The notes beneath the pieces are model-generated. The model was given only the letters and a program-made list of their open reading frames with translations. It had not been told where the DNA came from and made no database searches. A program made the translations under genes and the position numbers. Shown in pieces: positions 1-8,432 of a DNA stretch of 64,000 nucleotides (position 1 is its first letter; each line of letters opens with the position of its first letter). This stretch comes from Chloroflexota bacterium (GTDB taxonomy: Bacteria > Chloroflexota > JAJPGV01), in contig JAJPGV010000037.1 in the NCBI GenBank assembly GCA_021325635.1, positions 20,585-84,584 on the forward strand. The letters are read 5' to 3'.

Positions 1-117
1 GGCGTGGCTGGAGTATTCCAAAAGGGCAACCTGGGCCAAGCAGACCTGGTCGGCGCAGTGAACAGCATCCTGCAAGACTCGCGAGGGCGTGAAGGAGTGA
101 GCCGTGTCGCCAGCTGA
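1..117 (+). CDS. C-terminal end of a receiver-domain protein (partial)
   Basis: The first 38 codons are open in frame 1 and stop at the TGA of 115-117. The residues GVAGVFQKGN followed by an amphipathic helix resemble the end of a response-regulator receiver domain. They closely parallel the last receiver of the two hybrid kinases downstream (GAVHVLQKGP and GAVGILMKGP). The likeliest reading is that this is the tail of a third related hybrid kinase or receiver protein in the same operon. Its end overlaps the next start by 14 bases, which supports co-translation. The rest lies outside the window. Confidence 0.6.
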   Translation, partial: GVAGVFQKGNLGQADLVGAVNSILQDSRGREGVSRVAS

Positions 118-511
118 GCCAAGCCAGCTCCTGGCCTTGATCGTGGAAGATAACCCGGACAACCTGCTGCTTACCCAGGCCGTGCTGCGCCGGGCGGGCT
201 ACAGAACCGCCCAGGCCCAGAGCGCTGAAGAAGCGCTGGAGCGGGTGAAGGAAGCGGTGCCCGACGTCATCCTCATGGACATCCAGCTCCCCGGCCAGGA
301 CGGCTTGAGCCTGACTCGACTCCTCAAAGCGGACCCCACCACAGCCCACGTCCCGGTGGTCGCTCTGAGTGCTCATGCCATGCAGGAAAGCCGGCAGCTG
401 GCGAAAGATGCCGGCTGCGACGGCTACATCACCAAGCCGATCAATACACGAATGTTCGCCTCCCAGCTTTCGGAAGCGCTTTCCAGCGCCAATCAGACCG
501 GCAGCGCATGA
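104..511 (+). CDS. Single-domain response regulator (CheY/DivK-like)
   Basis: A 135-residue stand-alone receiver domain with no output domain. The acidic pair is E15/D16, the predicted phosphorylated aspartate is D59 in LMDIQLPG, the switch residue is S89 and the conserved lysine is K111 in ITKPI. Such proteins pass phosphate in relays or act by protein contact. The GTG start overlaps the end of the preceding gene, and the TGA overlaps the ATG of the hybrid kinase at 508 (ATGA). It is therefore probably translated together with that kinase and may be its phosphate acceptor. The family assignment is secure; the partner is inferred from position. Confidence 0.88.
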   Translation: MSPAEPSQLLALIVEDNPDNLLLTQAVLRRAGYRTAQAQSAEEALERVKEAVPDVILMDIQLPGQDGLSLTRLLKADPTTAHVPVVALSAHAMQESRQLAKDAGCDGYITKPINTRMFASQLSEALSSANQTGSA

Positions 512-2766
512 CCGACGAGGTCGAGCCAGCTCGACTGCTGGTCGTCGACGACAGCCCGGCCAACGTGGCCGTTCTCGAAGCGCGACTGACTCGCGCGGGC
601 TATCGCGTGAGCAGCGCGGCTGATGGCGCCAGCGGGTTGGCGGCGATAAGCAGCGAACTGCCGGATTTGGTGCTGCTCGACGTGATGATGCCAGTGATGG
701 ACGGCTACGAAGTTTGCCGCCGGCTGAAGGCCGACCCCAAGACGGCGAACATTCCGGTAATCTTCCTGACTGCGCTGCAGGAGCGTGCCGACAAGATCCG
801 CGCACTGGAGATCGGCGCCAACGACTTTCTCAGCAAGCCGGTCGACCAGGCCGAGCTGCTGGCGCGAGTGCATACCCTGCTCGAACTGAAGCGCGTACAC
901 GATCGAGTGACCGACAGCGAGGCCAGATACCGCGAGCTGATCGAGCGCCTGCCCGTAATCACGTTCGTCATGGTGCCCGAGGGCGATGGCTGGCTCAAAT
1001 ACATCAGCCCACAGGTCGAGGCCCAGCTTGGATTTCCGGCTCAGGCCTGGCTGGACGATCCGGAGCTGTGGTTCCGGCAGATCCCGCCGGAGCAGCGCGA
1101 ACAGGTGCGGGCCGGACTGCTCGACGCGTTCGCCAAGCGCGGTTCGTTCGGGGCCCAGTTCCAGATGGCGACCACCTGGGGCGAAACGGTGTGGTTCGAG
1201 AGCAGGGCCATAGCCGTCGAGGACAGCTTGGGTTATGGCCGGTGCATAGAGGGCTACCTCAGAGACGTGTCCGAGAGGAAGCAGCGCACGGAGGAGCGAG
1301 ACCGGCTGACCGCTGCCATAGAGCAAGAACGGGCGACGCTGGCCGCGGTCATGGCAAGCATGAGCGATGGGCTGGTCCTATTCGACAAAGATGGTTTGGT
1401 TCGATACTGCAACGACCAGGTGGGCCAGTTTCTGGGGCTCGATCCCGCGGCCACGATTGGCAAGCCGCCAGCAGACATCGTTCGCAGCATGAAGCTTACG
1501 GTCGAAGGCGACGACGACGCGGCCGCCATATGGACGCAGGCCGTCCGCCGTGCCAGCCAACGTCCCACCCTGGAAATGCACGTCGCCGGCCCGCCGAGGC
1601 GCGACCTGCTTGTCCTGCCCTTTCCGGTAACAGGGCTGGGAGACAAAAGGATCCGCGTTGGGGTGCTCGTACACGACGTGACCAGGGAACGCGACCTGGC
1701 AAGGACCAAGGACGAGCTCATCTCCGTGGTCAGTCACGAGCTGCGAACGCCATTGGCCAGCCTTGTGGGCTTCGCTGAGCTCCTGCTGAAGCGCACCTAC
1801 GACGACGCCCAGCGACATGAGTTTCTGAGCGTGATGTACGAAGAGGGACGGCGCCTCACAGCACTGATCACCGACTTCCTGGATCTGCAGCGCATGGAAA
1901 GCGGCCACCAGGTCGTGCATCTGCGACCCACCAGTCTGGGGCCGATCATCGAGCGGGCAGTGGCCACTGTCGGTGATGATCCGGTGCGACCGGTGCGGGT
2001 GCGGCTGGACCCTGGGCTGCCGGAAGTCGAGGCTGATCCGGATCGACTCCTGCAGGTGTTGGTAAACCTGCTGTCGAACGCCAGGAAGTACTCGCCGAAC
2101 GGCGGCGAGATCCATGTCACAGCCGCGATGAGCAAGCGCAGGGGCGTGAAGGTGTTGGTCGAAGACCATGGGCTGGGATTACCACCGGAGGCGCTGCCCA
2201 AGCTGTTCGAAAAGTTCTACCGCGTCGACAACTCGGATCGGCGGTCGATCTCCGGAACCGGCCTGGGTCTGGCGATCTGCCGCCAAATCATCGCGGAGCA
2301 CGGGGGACGCATCCAGGCCAGCTCGCCCGGGCTGGGCCAGGGATCGCGCTTTCAATTCACGCTGCCCGTGACCAAACCGAATCCCTCGGGCGGCGACGTC
2401 CTGATCGTGGAAGACGATCCGGGCTTCGCCAGGCTGCTGGACGCCGCGCTGGCCGCGGTGGGCCTGACGGCGGTCCGCGTGTCCAATGCCGAGCTGGCGC
2501 TGGAGCGGCTGGCAGCCGTTCGGCCCAAGGCGATAGCCCTCGACCTGCTTCTGCCGGGAGCGCTTTCGGGAGAGGCCTTCCTCGCCTCGCTTCCGAGTGA
2601 CGGAAGCGCCCCGCCGGTCGTCATCCTAACCGCCAAGGACTTGAACGACCGGCAGCGACGGGAATTCGAGCAGCTAGGAGCCGTTCACGTGCTCCAGAAG
2701 GGGCCCGCTGTGGCCCAAACTGCCGCCGAGCTATTGAGCGGCGCCATCGAGAGCAGCCGTGTCTGA
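508..2766 (+). CDS. Hybrid sensor histidine kinase (REC-PAS-PAS-HisKA-HATPase-REC)
   Basis: 752 residues, predicted soluble with no membrane segment. Order seen: receiver about 9-126 (phospho-Asp D58), PAS-like about 137-262 and 276-392, HisKA with H410 in SHELRTPL, HATPase about 505-625 (N box NLLSNARKYSP, G boxes EDHGLGLPP and GTGLGLAI), then a second receiver about 635-745. Receivers at both ends around a kinase core suggest a cytoplasmic phosphorelay. It is strongly similar along its length to the next gene (2759-5224), so the two look like a tandem duplication. The start overlaps the preceding regulator by 4 bases and the end overlaps the next gene by 8. The ligand of the PAS domains cannot be told from sequence. 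Confidence 0.92.
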   Translation: MTDEVEPARLLVVDDSPANVAVLEARLTRAGYRVSSAADGASGLAAISSELPDLVLLDVMMPVMDGYEVCRRLKADPKTANIPVIFLTALQERADKIRALEIGANDFLSKPVDQAELLARVHTLLELKRVHDRVTDSEARYRELIERLPVITFVMVPEGDGWLKYISPQVEAQLGFPAQAWLDDPELWFRQIPPEQREQVRAGLLDAFAKRGSFGAQFQMATTWGETVWFESRAIAVEDSLGYGRCIEGYLRDVSERKQRTEERDRLTAAIEQERATLAAVMASMSDGLVLFDKDGLVRYCNDQVGQFLGLDPAATIGKPPADIVRSMKLTVEGDDDAAAIWTQAVRRASQRPTLEMHVAGPPRRDLLVLPFPVTGLGDKRIRVGVLVHDVTRERDLARTKDELISVVSHELRTPLASLVGFAELLLKRTYDDAQRHEFLSVMYEEGRRLTALITDFLDLQRMESGHQVVHLRPTSLGPIIERAVATVGDDPVRPVRVRLDPGLPEVEADPDRLLQVLVNLLSNARKYSPNGGEIHVTAAMSKRRGVKVLVEDHGLGLPPEALPKLFEKFYRVDNSDRRSISGTGLGLAICRQIIAEHGGRIQASSPGLGQGSRFQFTLPVTKPNPSGGDVLIVEDDPGFARLLDAALAAVGLTAVRVSNAELALERLAAVRPKAIALDLLLPGALSGEAFLASLPSDGSAPPVVILTAKDLNDRQRREFEQLGAVHVLQKGPAVAQTAAELLSGAIESSRV

Positions 2767-5224
2767 GCTACAAGGCAAGGTGCTCGTCATCGACGACAAT
2801 CCCACCAATCTCGAGATTGTGGTCGCCCAGCTGGGACGCAACGGGTACCAGGTAACGACCGCTGGAAACGGGGCAGACGGACTGGCCGCCGCTGCACAGG
2901 ACCCGCCGGACGTCATCCTGCTGGATGCTGTGATGGGGGGGATGGACGGATACGAAGTGTGCCGGCGTCTGAAGGCCGATCCCAGCACACAAGTCATCCC
3001 GGTCGTCTTCCTCACCGCGCTGCACGAGCAGGCCGATAAGATCCGGGCGCTCAATCTCGGAGCCAGCGACTTCCTCACCAAGCCTGTGGACCGTGCCGAG
3101 CTCCTGGCCCGGGTCCGAACGCTGCTTCAGGTCAAAAGCCTGCATGACGGTCTTGCCGAAAGCGCATCCGCCCAGCGCGTGCTGGTAGCCAGGCTGACGG
3201 AAACCGTCGACCGCCTCAAGGGCCTTGGAGAGATGAGCAGGGCGATCAGCTCGAACCTGGACCTGGATCACGTGCTCGCGGCGATCGTCACCCGCGCTGT
3301 CCAGCTTTCGGGCGCCGATTACGGCACGGCGGCTGAATTCGACTCGTCCAACAACACGCTGACCTACAGGGCATCGTACGGGTTATCGCCGGAACAGGTG
3401 CGTGACCTGCAAAGTCAAGTGGACCTTCGACGTCCTGACGATGGCGGCATTATCAGCTACGTCCTGCACACTCGCCAGATGGTCCACCTGCCCGACGTCG
3501 AAGCGCAGATGCCGCCTGAGCTGGCCACGCGGCGAGCGCTGTACGGCCACGACCGGCAGGAGCGCTGGCGCCGAGTCGGCACCCGTGCCTTCCTGGCGCT
3601 GCCGCTGATGCACGACGCCGAACCCGCTGGCGTGCTGGTGATCCAGCGCAAGACTCCCGGCGAATTTGCCCCGGAGACGATACAGCTGCTGCTGGCCTTC
3701 GCCTCGCAGTCCTCGATCGCCATTCAGAATGCGCGGCTCTTCAAGCAATTGAAAGAACGGAGCGAAGCCGTGGAGCGGGAGCGTCAAACGCTGGCCGCGG
3801 TGATGGCCGGCATGAGCGACGGGCTGCTCGTCGTCGATCCCGAATCGGTTGTTCGCTACTGCAACGACAGAGCCGCTGAGTTCTTCTCGCAGCCCGTCTC
3901 AGTGCTGCTTGGTTTGAATATCGATGAGCTGATGTCGGCCGCGGGCCAAACGATGCTCGAGCCGTCAGAGAGCTTTTCCCGACTCCGCTCGGCGATGCAG
4001 GAAGTGGCCCAGCGTCCGGCGGTCGAGCTGACGCTGTCGGGTCCACCACGGCGGGATCTCCTGGCCATGCTGTTCCCCATCACCGGCGTGCAGGGCGTTG
4101 CACGCGAGACAGGCATCCTGCTCCACGACGTCACCAGCGAGCACGACCTGGCGCGCACCAAGGACGAGCTGATCTCCGTCGTGAGCCATGAGCTGAGAAC
4201 ACCGCTCGCCAGTGTTGTGGGCTTCGCCGAGCTGCTGCTCAAACGGGACTATGGCGAGGAGCAGCGCCGCGAATTTCTGCATCTGATGTACGAAGAAGGC
4301 CGGCGTCTCACTGCACTGATCAACGACTTCCTGGACCTGCAGCGCATGGAAAGCGGCCGGCAGACCGTCCATCTGCGCCCGCTCGATCTGCGACCGGTTA
4401 TGGAGCGGGCGGTCCAAGCCGCCGGCGAGGATCCTGAGCGGCCGATCGTCCTGATTGCGCCCGACGACCTGCCGGAGGTCGACGGGGACCCCGACAGGCT
4501 GCTGCAGGTGTTCACGAATCTGCTGTCCAACGCCCGCAAATACTCACCCGGTGGTGGTCAGATCCGGTTCGAGGCGGTCGCCTACGAGCGCTCACTGCGT
4601 GTGGAGGTCGAAGACCACGGGCTGGGTTTGCCCGAGGATGCCATTCCTCGGCTTTTCCAGAAGTTCTATCGCGTGGATAACTCCGATCGTCGCAGCATCG
4701 CGGGCACGGGGCTGGGGCTGGCCATCTGCAAGCAGATCGTTGCCGAGCACGGCGGCCGCATTTCTGTGAAGTCGTCCGGGCTTGGTCAAGGATCGACCTT
4801 CTCGCTGACGCTCTCGATATCGAAGCCCAATCCCACGAAGGGCGACGTGCTCATCGTGGAGGACGACGTGGGTTTCGCCCGGCTGCTGGAAGCGGAGTTG
4901 GCGGCCTTGGGCCTGTCCGCCGTACGCGCACCAAGCGCCGAGGCGGCGCTCGAACAGCTGGCGGTGGAGCATTTCAAAGCCATCGCTCTCGACCTCATCC
5001 TGCCCCAGATGTCGGGCGAGGAGATGTTGGCGCGGCTTACGAACGGGTCCCGCGTTCCCGTCGTGATTGCTACCGTGAAGGAGCTGGGGGCCCAAGAGCG
5101 CCGGGAGTTGGAAACGCGGGGCGCGGTCGGCATCTTGATGAAAGGTCCTGACGTGGCCCCCCGGGCGGCAGCCTTGCTGTCCGCTGCCCTCAATCAAGAA
5201 AAGGAGCAGCTGCATCCGTCGTGA
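2759..5224 (+). CDS. Hybrid sensor histidine kinase (REC-GAF-PAS-HisKA-HATPase-REC)
   Basis: 821 residues, predicted soluble. N-terminal receiver (phospho-Asp D56), a GAF domain about 160-328, a PAS domain about 345-455, HisKA with H478 in SHELRTPL, HATPase about 575-690 and a degenerate-looking C-terminal receiver about 700-810. It differs from its upstream paralogue mainly in having GAF in place of the first PAS, so the kinase cores are nearly the same while the inputs differ. The GTG start at 2759 overlaps the previous stop by 8 bases. With the neighbouring receivers and cyclase it probably feeds a shared phosphorelay. The signal sensed is unknown. Confidence 0.92.
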   Translation: MSELQGKVLVIDDNPTNLEIVVAQLGRNGYQVTTAGNGADGLAAAAQDPPDVILLDAVMGGMDGYEVCRRLKADPSTQVIPVVFLTALHEQADKIRALNLGASDFLTKPVDRAELLARVRTLLQVKSLHDGLAESASAQRVLVARLTETVDRLKGLGEMSRAISSNLDLDHVLAAIVTRAVQLSGADYGTAAEFDSSNNTLTYRASYGLSPEQVRDLQSQVDLRRPDDGGIISYVLHTRQMVHLPDVEAQMPPELATRRALYGHDRQERWRRVGTRAFLALPLMHDAEPAGVLVIQRKTPGEFAPETIQLLLAFASQSSIAIQNARLFKQLKERSEAVERERQTLAAVMAGMSDGLLVVDPESVVRYCNDRAAEFFSQPVSVLLGLNIDELMSAAGQTMLEPSESFSRLRSAMQEVAQRPAVELTLSGPPRRDLLAMLFPITGVQGVARETGILLHDVTSEHDLARTKDELISVVSHELRTPLASVVGFAELLLKRDYGEEQRREFLHLMYEEGRRLTALINDFLDLQRMESGRQTVHLRPLDLRPVMERAVQAAGEDPERPIVLIAPDDLPEVDGDPDRLLQVFTNLLSNARKYSPGGGQIRFEAVAYERSLRVEVEDHGLGLPEDAIPRLFQKFYRVDNSDRRSIAGTGLGLAICKQIVAEHGGRISVKSSGLGQGSTFSLTLSISKPNPTKGDVLIVEDDVGFARLLEAELAALGLSAVRAPSAEAALEQLAVEHFKAIALDLILPQMSGEEMLARLTNGSRVPVVIATVKELGAQERRELETRGAVGILMKGPDVAPRAAALLSAALNQEKEQLHPS

Positions 5225-5239
5225 TCGACACAGCAGGAA

Positions 5240-5260
5240 TGCGCCACGCTCCGTGGCGCA
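5240..5260 (+). repeat. Hairpin over a candidate start codon
   Basis: A perfect 9-bp stem (TGCGCCACG / CGTGGCGCA) with a CTC loop covers the GTG at 5253. It sits in the 28-base gap between the hybrid kinase and the regulator. There is no T-run, so it is not a standard terminator. It either hides the 5253 start, favouring the GTG at 5262, or modulates translation. Confidence 0.5.
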
Positions 5261-5627
5261 CGTGAAGACTGTCCTGATAGCCGACGATCAGCCGAGCCTG
5301 CGGCTGCTCGTCTCCGCCACCCTGGCCTCGGAAGAGATCGACATCATCGAAGCCGCGGATGGCGACGAGGCATGGCAGCTGCTGCAGCAGCGCCGGCCGC
5401 AGCTCGCGCTGCTTGACGTGCAGATGCCGGGCCGAACAGGCATCGACCTGGCTCGCGCCATTCGCGCCGACGAGCACCTGGCCAATACGCGGGTGATTCT
5501 GCTGACGTCGAAGGCTCAGCAGCAGGACGTCGACGCGGGCCTGGCTGCAGGGGCCGACCGCTACCTCACAAAGCCCTTTTCGCCGCTCGAATTGCTGGAG
5601 CACGTCGAGCAGCTGCTGGAAGAGTGA
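5253..5627 (+). CDS. Single-domain response regulator
   Basis: 124-residue receiver domain with acidic pair D11/D12, phospho-Asp D55 in LLDVQMPG and the lysine of LTKPF near the end. No DNA-binding or enzymatic output is attached. Two GTG starts are possible, 5253 (within a hairpin) and 5262, three codons later. Its stop overlaps the ATG of the adenylate cyclase at 5624 (ATGA), so the two are probably translated together, and the regulator may control that cyclase by contact. Family identity is certain; the link to the cyclase is inferred from gene coupling. Confidence 0.88.
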   Translation: MAHVKTVLIADDQPSLRLLVSATLASEEIDIIEAADGDEAWQLLQQRRPQLALLDVQMPGRTGIDLARAIRADEHLANTRVILLTSKAQQQDVDAGLAAGADRYLTKPFSPLELLEHVEQLLEE

Positions 5628-6352
5628 TGAGCCAGTTTACGGAGGAAGTCGTCGACCCGCAGACGCTTCGGTATGCCCACGACCTGGCCCAGCTTCAGCG
5701 GCTGCGGCACGCGTACGAGCGATTCCTCCCGGAGGGACTGACGCCCGATGCCCAAGCTCCCGCGGCAGCCGTGCGTGAGGCCACCAGCCTGTTCACCGAC
5801 CTCCGCGGCTTCACAGCGCTGTCCGAGCGCTTCATGGACAGGCCGGACGAGCTGCTGACCATCATCAACGAGCACATGTCGGTTGTGGTGAAGGCCATCC
5901 GGCGCTGCGATGGCGTGGTGGAAAAGTTTGTGGGTGACGGGGTCTTCGCCACCTTCGGGGCCCGTGGCGACCTTCAGGACCATACACAGCGGGCTGTGGC
6001 GGCCGGGCTGGCCATCCTCGGATCGAACGAGCTGCTCAACCGCAAGCACGCTGCCACGAGAGATTTCCGCCTGGATGTTGGCGTCGGCATCGCCGTCGGC
6101 CGCATGGTCGTGGGCGTCATAGGCCCGGCCGAGCGGGCGGAGCTTGGGGTCCTTGGCGATACGGTCAACGTGGCCTCACGCCTGGTGAGTCAGGCGCAGC
6201 CGGGTGAGATCCTGTTGACAGAGGCCACATACATGGCGGCGAAAGGCGACATCAATCCGGAAGTGGTTGGCCGCAAGACGTTACGCGGGCGGTCCGGACC
6301 GTTGGTGGTGTATCGCATCGGGCTGACTCATCGCAAGACCGCTTCGGCCTGA
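5624..6352 (+). CDS. Class III adenylate/guanylate cyclase
   Basis: 242 residues with one catalytic domain and no membrane segment. Metal-binding aspartates are D59 in FTDLRGF and D105 in KFVGDGV; K101 fits the base-contacting lysine, and GDTVNVASR supplies the second base contact and the transition-state Asn/Arg. These favour ATP as substrate, hence cAMP as product, but this is inferred. The first 45 residues form a short helical lead-in instead of a sensor domain. It is the last gene of the signalling operon and overlaps the receiver gene by 4 bases, so its input is probably that receiver. Confidence 0.88.
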   Translation: MMSQFTEEVVDPQTLRYAHDLAQLQRLRHAYERFLPEGLTPDAQAPAAAVREATSLFTDLRGFTALSERFMDRPDELLTIINEHMSVVVKAIRRCDGVVEKFVGDGVFATFGARGDLQDHTQRAVAAGLAILGSNELLNRKHAATRDFRLDVGVGIAVGRMVVGVIGPAERAELGVLGDTVNVASRLVSQAQPGEILLTEATYMAAKGDINPEVVGRKTLRGRSGPLVVYRIGLTHRKTASA

Positions 6353-6366
6353 TCTCCGTAGGAGAC

Positions 6367-7080
6367 TTACGCGCCTCCGTAGGCCGGAATAGCTGCGCCA
6401 CTGACGACGCCCCAGCGATCCGACAAGAGATCGACGATGAGCGCCGCGATCGCTTCCGGCCTGACCCATTTCGACGGATCGGCGTTGGGCATCGCCGAGC
6501 GGTTGGCAGGAGTATCGATGACGCTGGGCAGAATGACGTTGGCGGTGACGTTCCGGCCGCGCAACTCGGCCGCAAGGGTCTCCGTCAAGGTAATGATTCC
6601 GGCTTTTGAGACGCTGTAGGCGCTGAGGCCCGCGGCCACTCTCAGGGCGGTCCGACTCGAGACGTTGACAATTCGACCGAAATCAGCAGCCAGCATGTGC
6701 GGCAGCACCGCCTTGCACCACAAGAACGCGGATTTCAGGTTCAGGTTCATCATGTGGTCCCAGGTAGCTTCATCGGTCTCGTGTACCGGGCTGCCACCGG
6801 CAAACCCACCGGCAACGTTCACCAGGGCGTCGATCCGGCCGAAACGCTGCATGATCCGTCCCACCGCTGCCTGGACCTCGCCTTCATGCGTCACGTCCGC
6901 CTGCTCCAGATGAACGCTGTCCAGCTGGCCGCCCGTCTTGCCACGGTGAATTCCGGCCACGTGATAGCCAGCTCCGCGCAGCGCATGTGCCACAGCCGGG
7001 CCCAGCCCACCGGTGACGCCGGTGACGATGGCTACGGGTTGCGACGCGCCGGCGTTTGCGGCAGGGCCCTTGTCGCTCAT
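6367..7080 (-). CDS. SDR-family oxidoreductase
   Basis: 237 residues. It shows the classical short-chain dehydrogenase layout: cofactor loop TGVTGGLG near residue 20, NVAGG after the fourth strand, the catalytic serine in NVSSRTA and the YSVSK Tyr/Lys pair, ending in AIPAYGGA. An ATG at 7080 (MSDKGP) is preferred over an upstream one because the longer N-terminus (to 7239) is not SDR-like. The gene is convergent with the signalling operon, with only 14 bases between the stops. The substrate cannot be predicted. Confidence 0.88.
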   Translation of the reverse strand: MSDKGPAANAGASQPVAIVTGVTGGLGPAVAHALRGAGYHVAGIHRGKTGGQLDSVHLEQADVTHEGEVQAAVGRIMQRFGRIDALVNVAGGFAGGSPVHETDEATWDHMMNLNLKSAFLWCKAVLPHMLAADFGRIVNVSSRTALRVAAGLSAYSVSKAGIITLTETLAAELRGRNVTANVILPSVIDTPANRSAMPNADPSKWVRPEAIAALIVDLLSDRWGVVSGAAIPAYGGA

Positions 7081-7106
7081 GTCAAAATCGATGCGGCGCC
7101 CAGGGG

Positions 7107-7568
7107 TTAGGCGGGAACCTGCGTTTGCGCGGCCTGTGTCAGCGCCTGCTCGATGCAGCCAAAATCTCGATCCGACAGGACGTGGACGTTGCCCTGGAAA
7201 GCCAGCTGCCAGTGGGAGGACGGCCATTTCCTGACCCACTCGAGCTGGGACAGGAGCGATTCAGCCGAGACGAACTGCCCGCGCGCCAGGATCACGTCGG
7301 GCTTGATGGCAAAGCGCCACGGGTAGGGATATTCCCCCACCTTCTTGCTCTCCCAGATGCGCTCACTCCGGTCTTCGTAGTAGGTGTCGGTGACTGTTGC
7401 CGTCCCTCCGAACTTCTGGATACCGGTCAAATAGAACAGGATTCGATCGCCTGTTTGAACCCTCTCGGCTTTCCGGCGATGCCGCTCCTTCATGCCCGCC
7501 ACCGTAAAGCCCATCGCACGGCTAACCTCGAAATTGTCGGCGCCAGAGACCAGCATCCAGTTCGTCAT
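7107..7568 (-). CDS. EVE domain-containing protein
   Basis: 153 residues starting MTNWMLVSG. The pattern of a tryptophan near the N-terminus, a KERHRRKAERVQ-GDRILFYLTG core and an aromatic C-terminal half fits EVE/PUA-like domains, which read modified bases in nucleic acids. The ATG at 7568 has a strong Shine-Dalgarno (GAGGAGG) shortly upstream, so the longer open frame to 7793 is not the real start. It lies 26 bases upstream of the SDR gene on the same strand and may be cotranscribed with it. The target is unknown. Confidence 0.75.
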   Translation of the reverse strand: MTNWMLVSGADNFEVSRAMGFTVAGMKERHRRKAERVQTGDRILFYLTGIQKFGGTATVTDTYYEDRSERIWESKKVGEYPYPWRFAIKPDVILARGQFVSAESLLSQLEWVRKWPSSHWQLAFQGNVHVLSDRDFGCIEQALTQAAQTQVPA

Positions 7569-7727
7569 GCTTTGCCTCCTCGTTATTTGAAAGACGGGGA
7601 CCCCGCCAATGGTAGCGGAGAAGCGCGCCGCTCTGGTCCACAGCCTCTCGTCGAGATACGCTGTTCGACGTGAACGCCGCCAGCTGCCGGTACTCTTCGA
7701 CGGCAGACCCCCACACCGCTGCCTGAC

Positions 7728-8414
7728 GTGCACCGTTTTTTCGCCCCTGCAGCCGGTGGCCGCGCTCAGCTCAGCCAGGCGCAGCTTCGTCAAATCCGTA
7801 CGGTCCTCCGCCTGGGGGACGGGGACGAGGTGGCCGTGTTCGACGGCAGCGGGGACGAATGGGTGGCCGAGCTGGATGGGCAGGGCGCGCAGCTCAAGCG
7901 CTCAATCCCCGGAACGACGGAGCCGCGAACAGCGCTGACGCTGTTTCAGGCCTTGATTAAGCCAGCTCGCTTTGAGCTCGTGCTGCAAAAGGGCACTGAG
8001 CTGGGCATTGGACGATTCGTGCCATTCCTCTCCGAACGCTGTGTTACCACGGGAGCGCGAGCGGAGCGATGGAGAACGATCGTGACGGAAGCCGCGGAGC
8101 AGAGCGGCCGTCGGATAGTGCCCACGGTGGCCGAGGTGCGTTCCTTCAGCGAGGTGCTGGTCGAGGCCTCCGCGGGGAGCCCAGCGATCATGCCGTGGGA
8201 AGGAGAGGTTGGAGCGACTGTCGCATCGGTCTACCGGCCGGCTCCGAAATCGAGCCTGATCGTTGGACCCGAGGGTGGATTTACGCCAGAGGAGGTGGAG
8301 CAGGCGCGCGCTCATGGCGCCGTCACGGTTAGCCTGGGACGTCGCATCCTCCGCTCGGAGACCGCCGCTATCGTCGCGGCGACGCTGCTCCTGCACTCGA
8401 GCGGCGAGCTCTAG
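7728..8414 (+). CDS. rsmE: 16S rRNA m3U1498 methyltransferase RsmE
   Basis: 228 residues. RsmE is a SPOUT methyltransferase that methylates N3 of U1498 in 16S rRNA. The N-terminal PUA-like part starts MHRFFAPA, and the knotted SAM site is visible as VGPEGGFTPEE and LGRRILRSETA near the C-terminus. The length is normal for the family (about 230-250). The GTG at 7728 is the natural start because MHRFF is the family's usual beginning. It begins a run of translation and RNA-modification genes with mtaB and ybeY. Confidence 0.93.
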   Translation: MHRFFAPAAGGRAQLSQAQLRQIRTVLRLGDGDEVAVFDGSGDEWVAELDGQGAQLKRSIPGTTEPRTALTLFQALIKPARFELVLQKGTELGIGRFVPFLSERCVTTGARAERWRTIVTEAAEQSGRRIVPTVAEVRSFSEVLVEASAGSPAIMPWEGEVGATVASVYRPAPKSSLIVGPEGGFTPEEVEQARAHGAVTVSLGRRILRSETAAIVAATLLLHSSGEL

Positions 8415-8432
8415 CGGCGCGCGACAGCGCTC

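Noticed and set aside
7569..7793. N-terminal extension of the EVE protein
   Set aside because: A strong ribosome site precedes ATG 7568 and the extra residues are unlike the domain.
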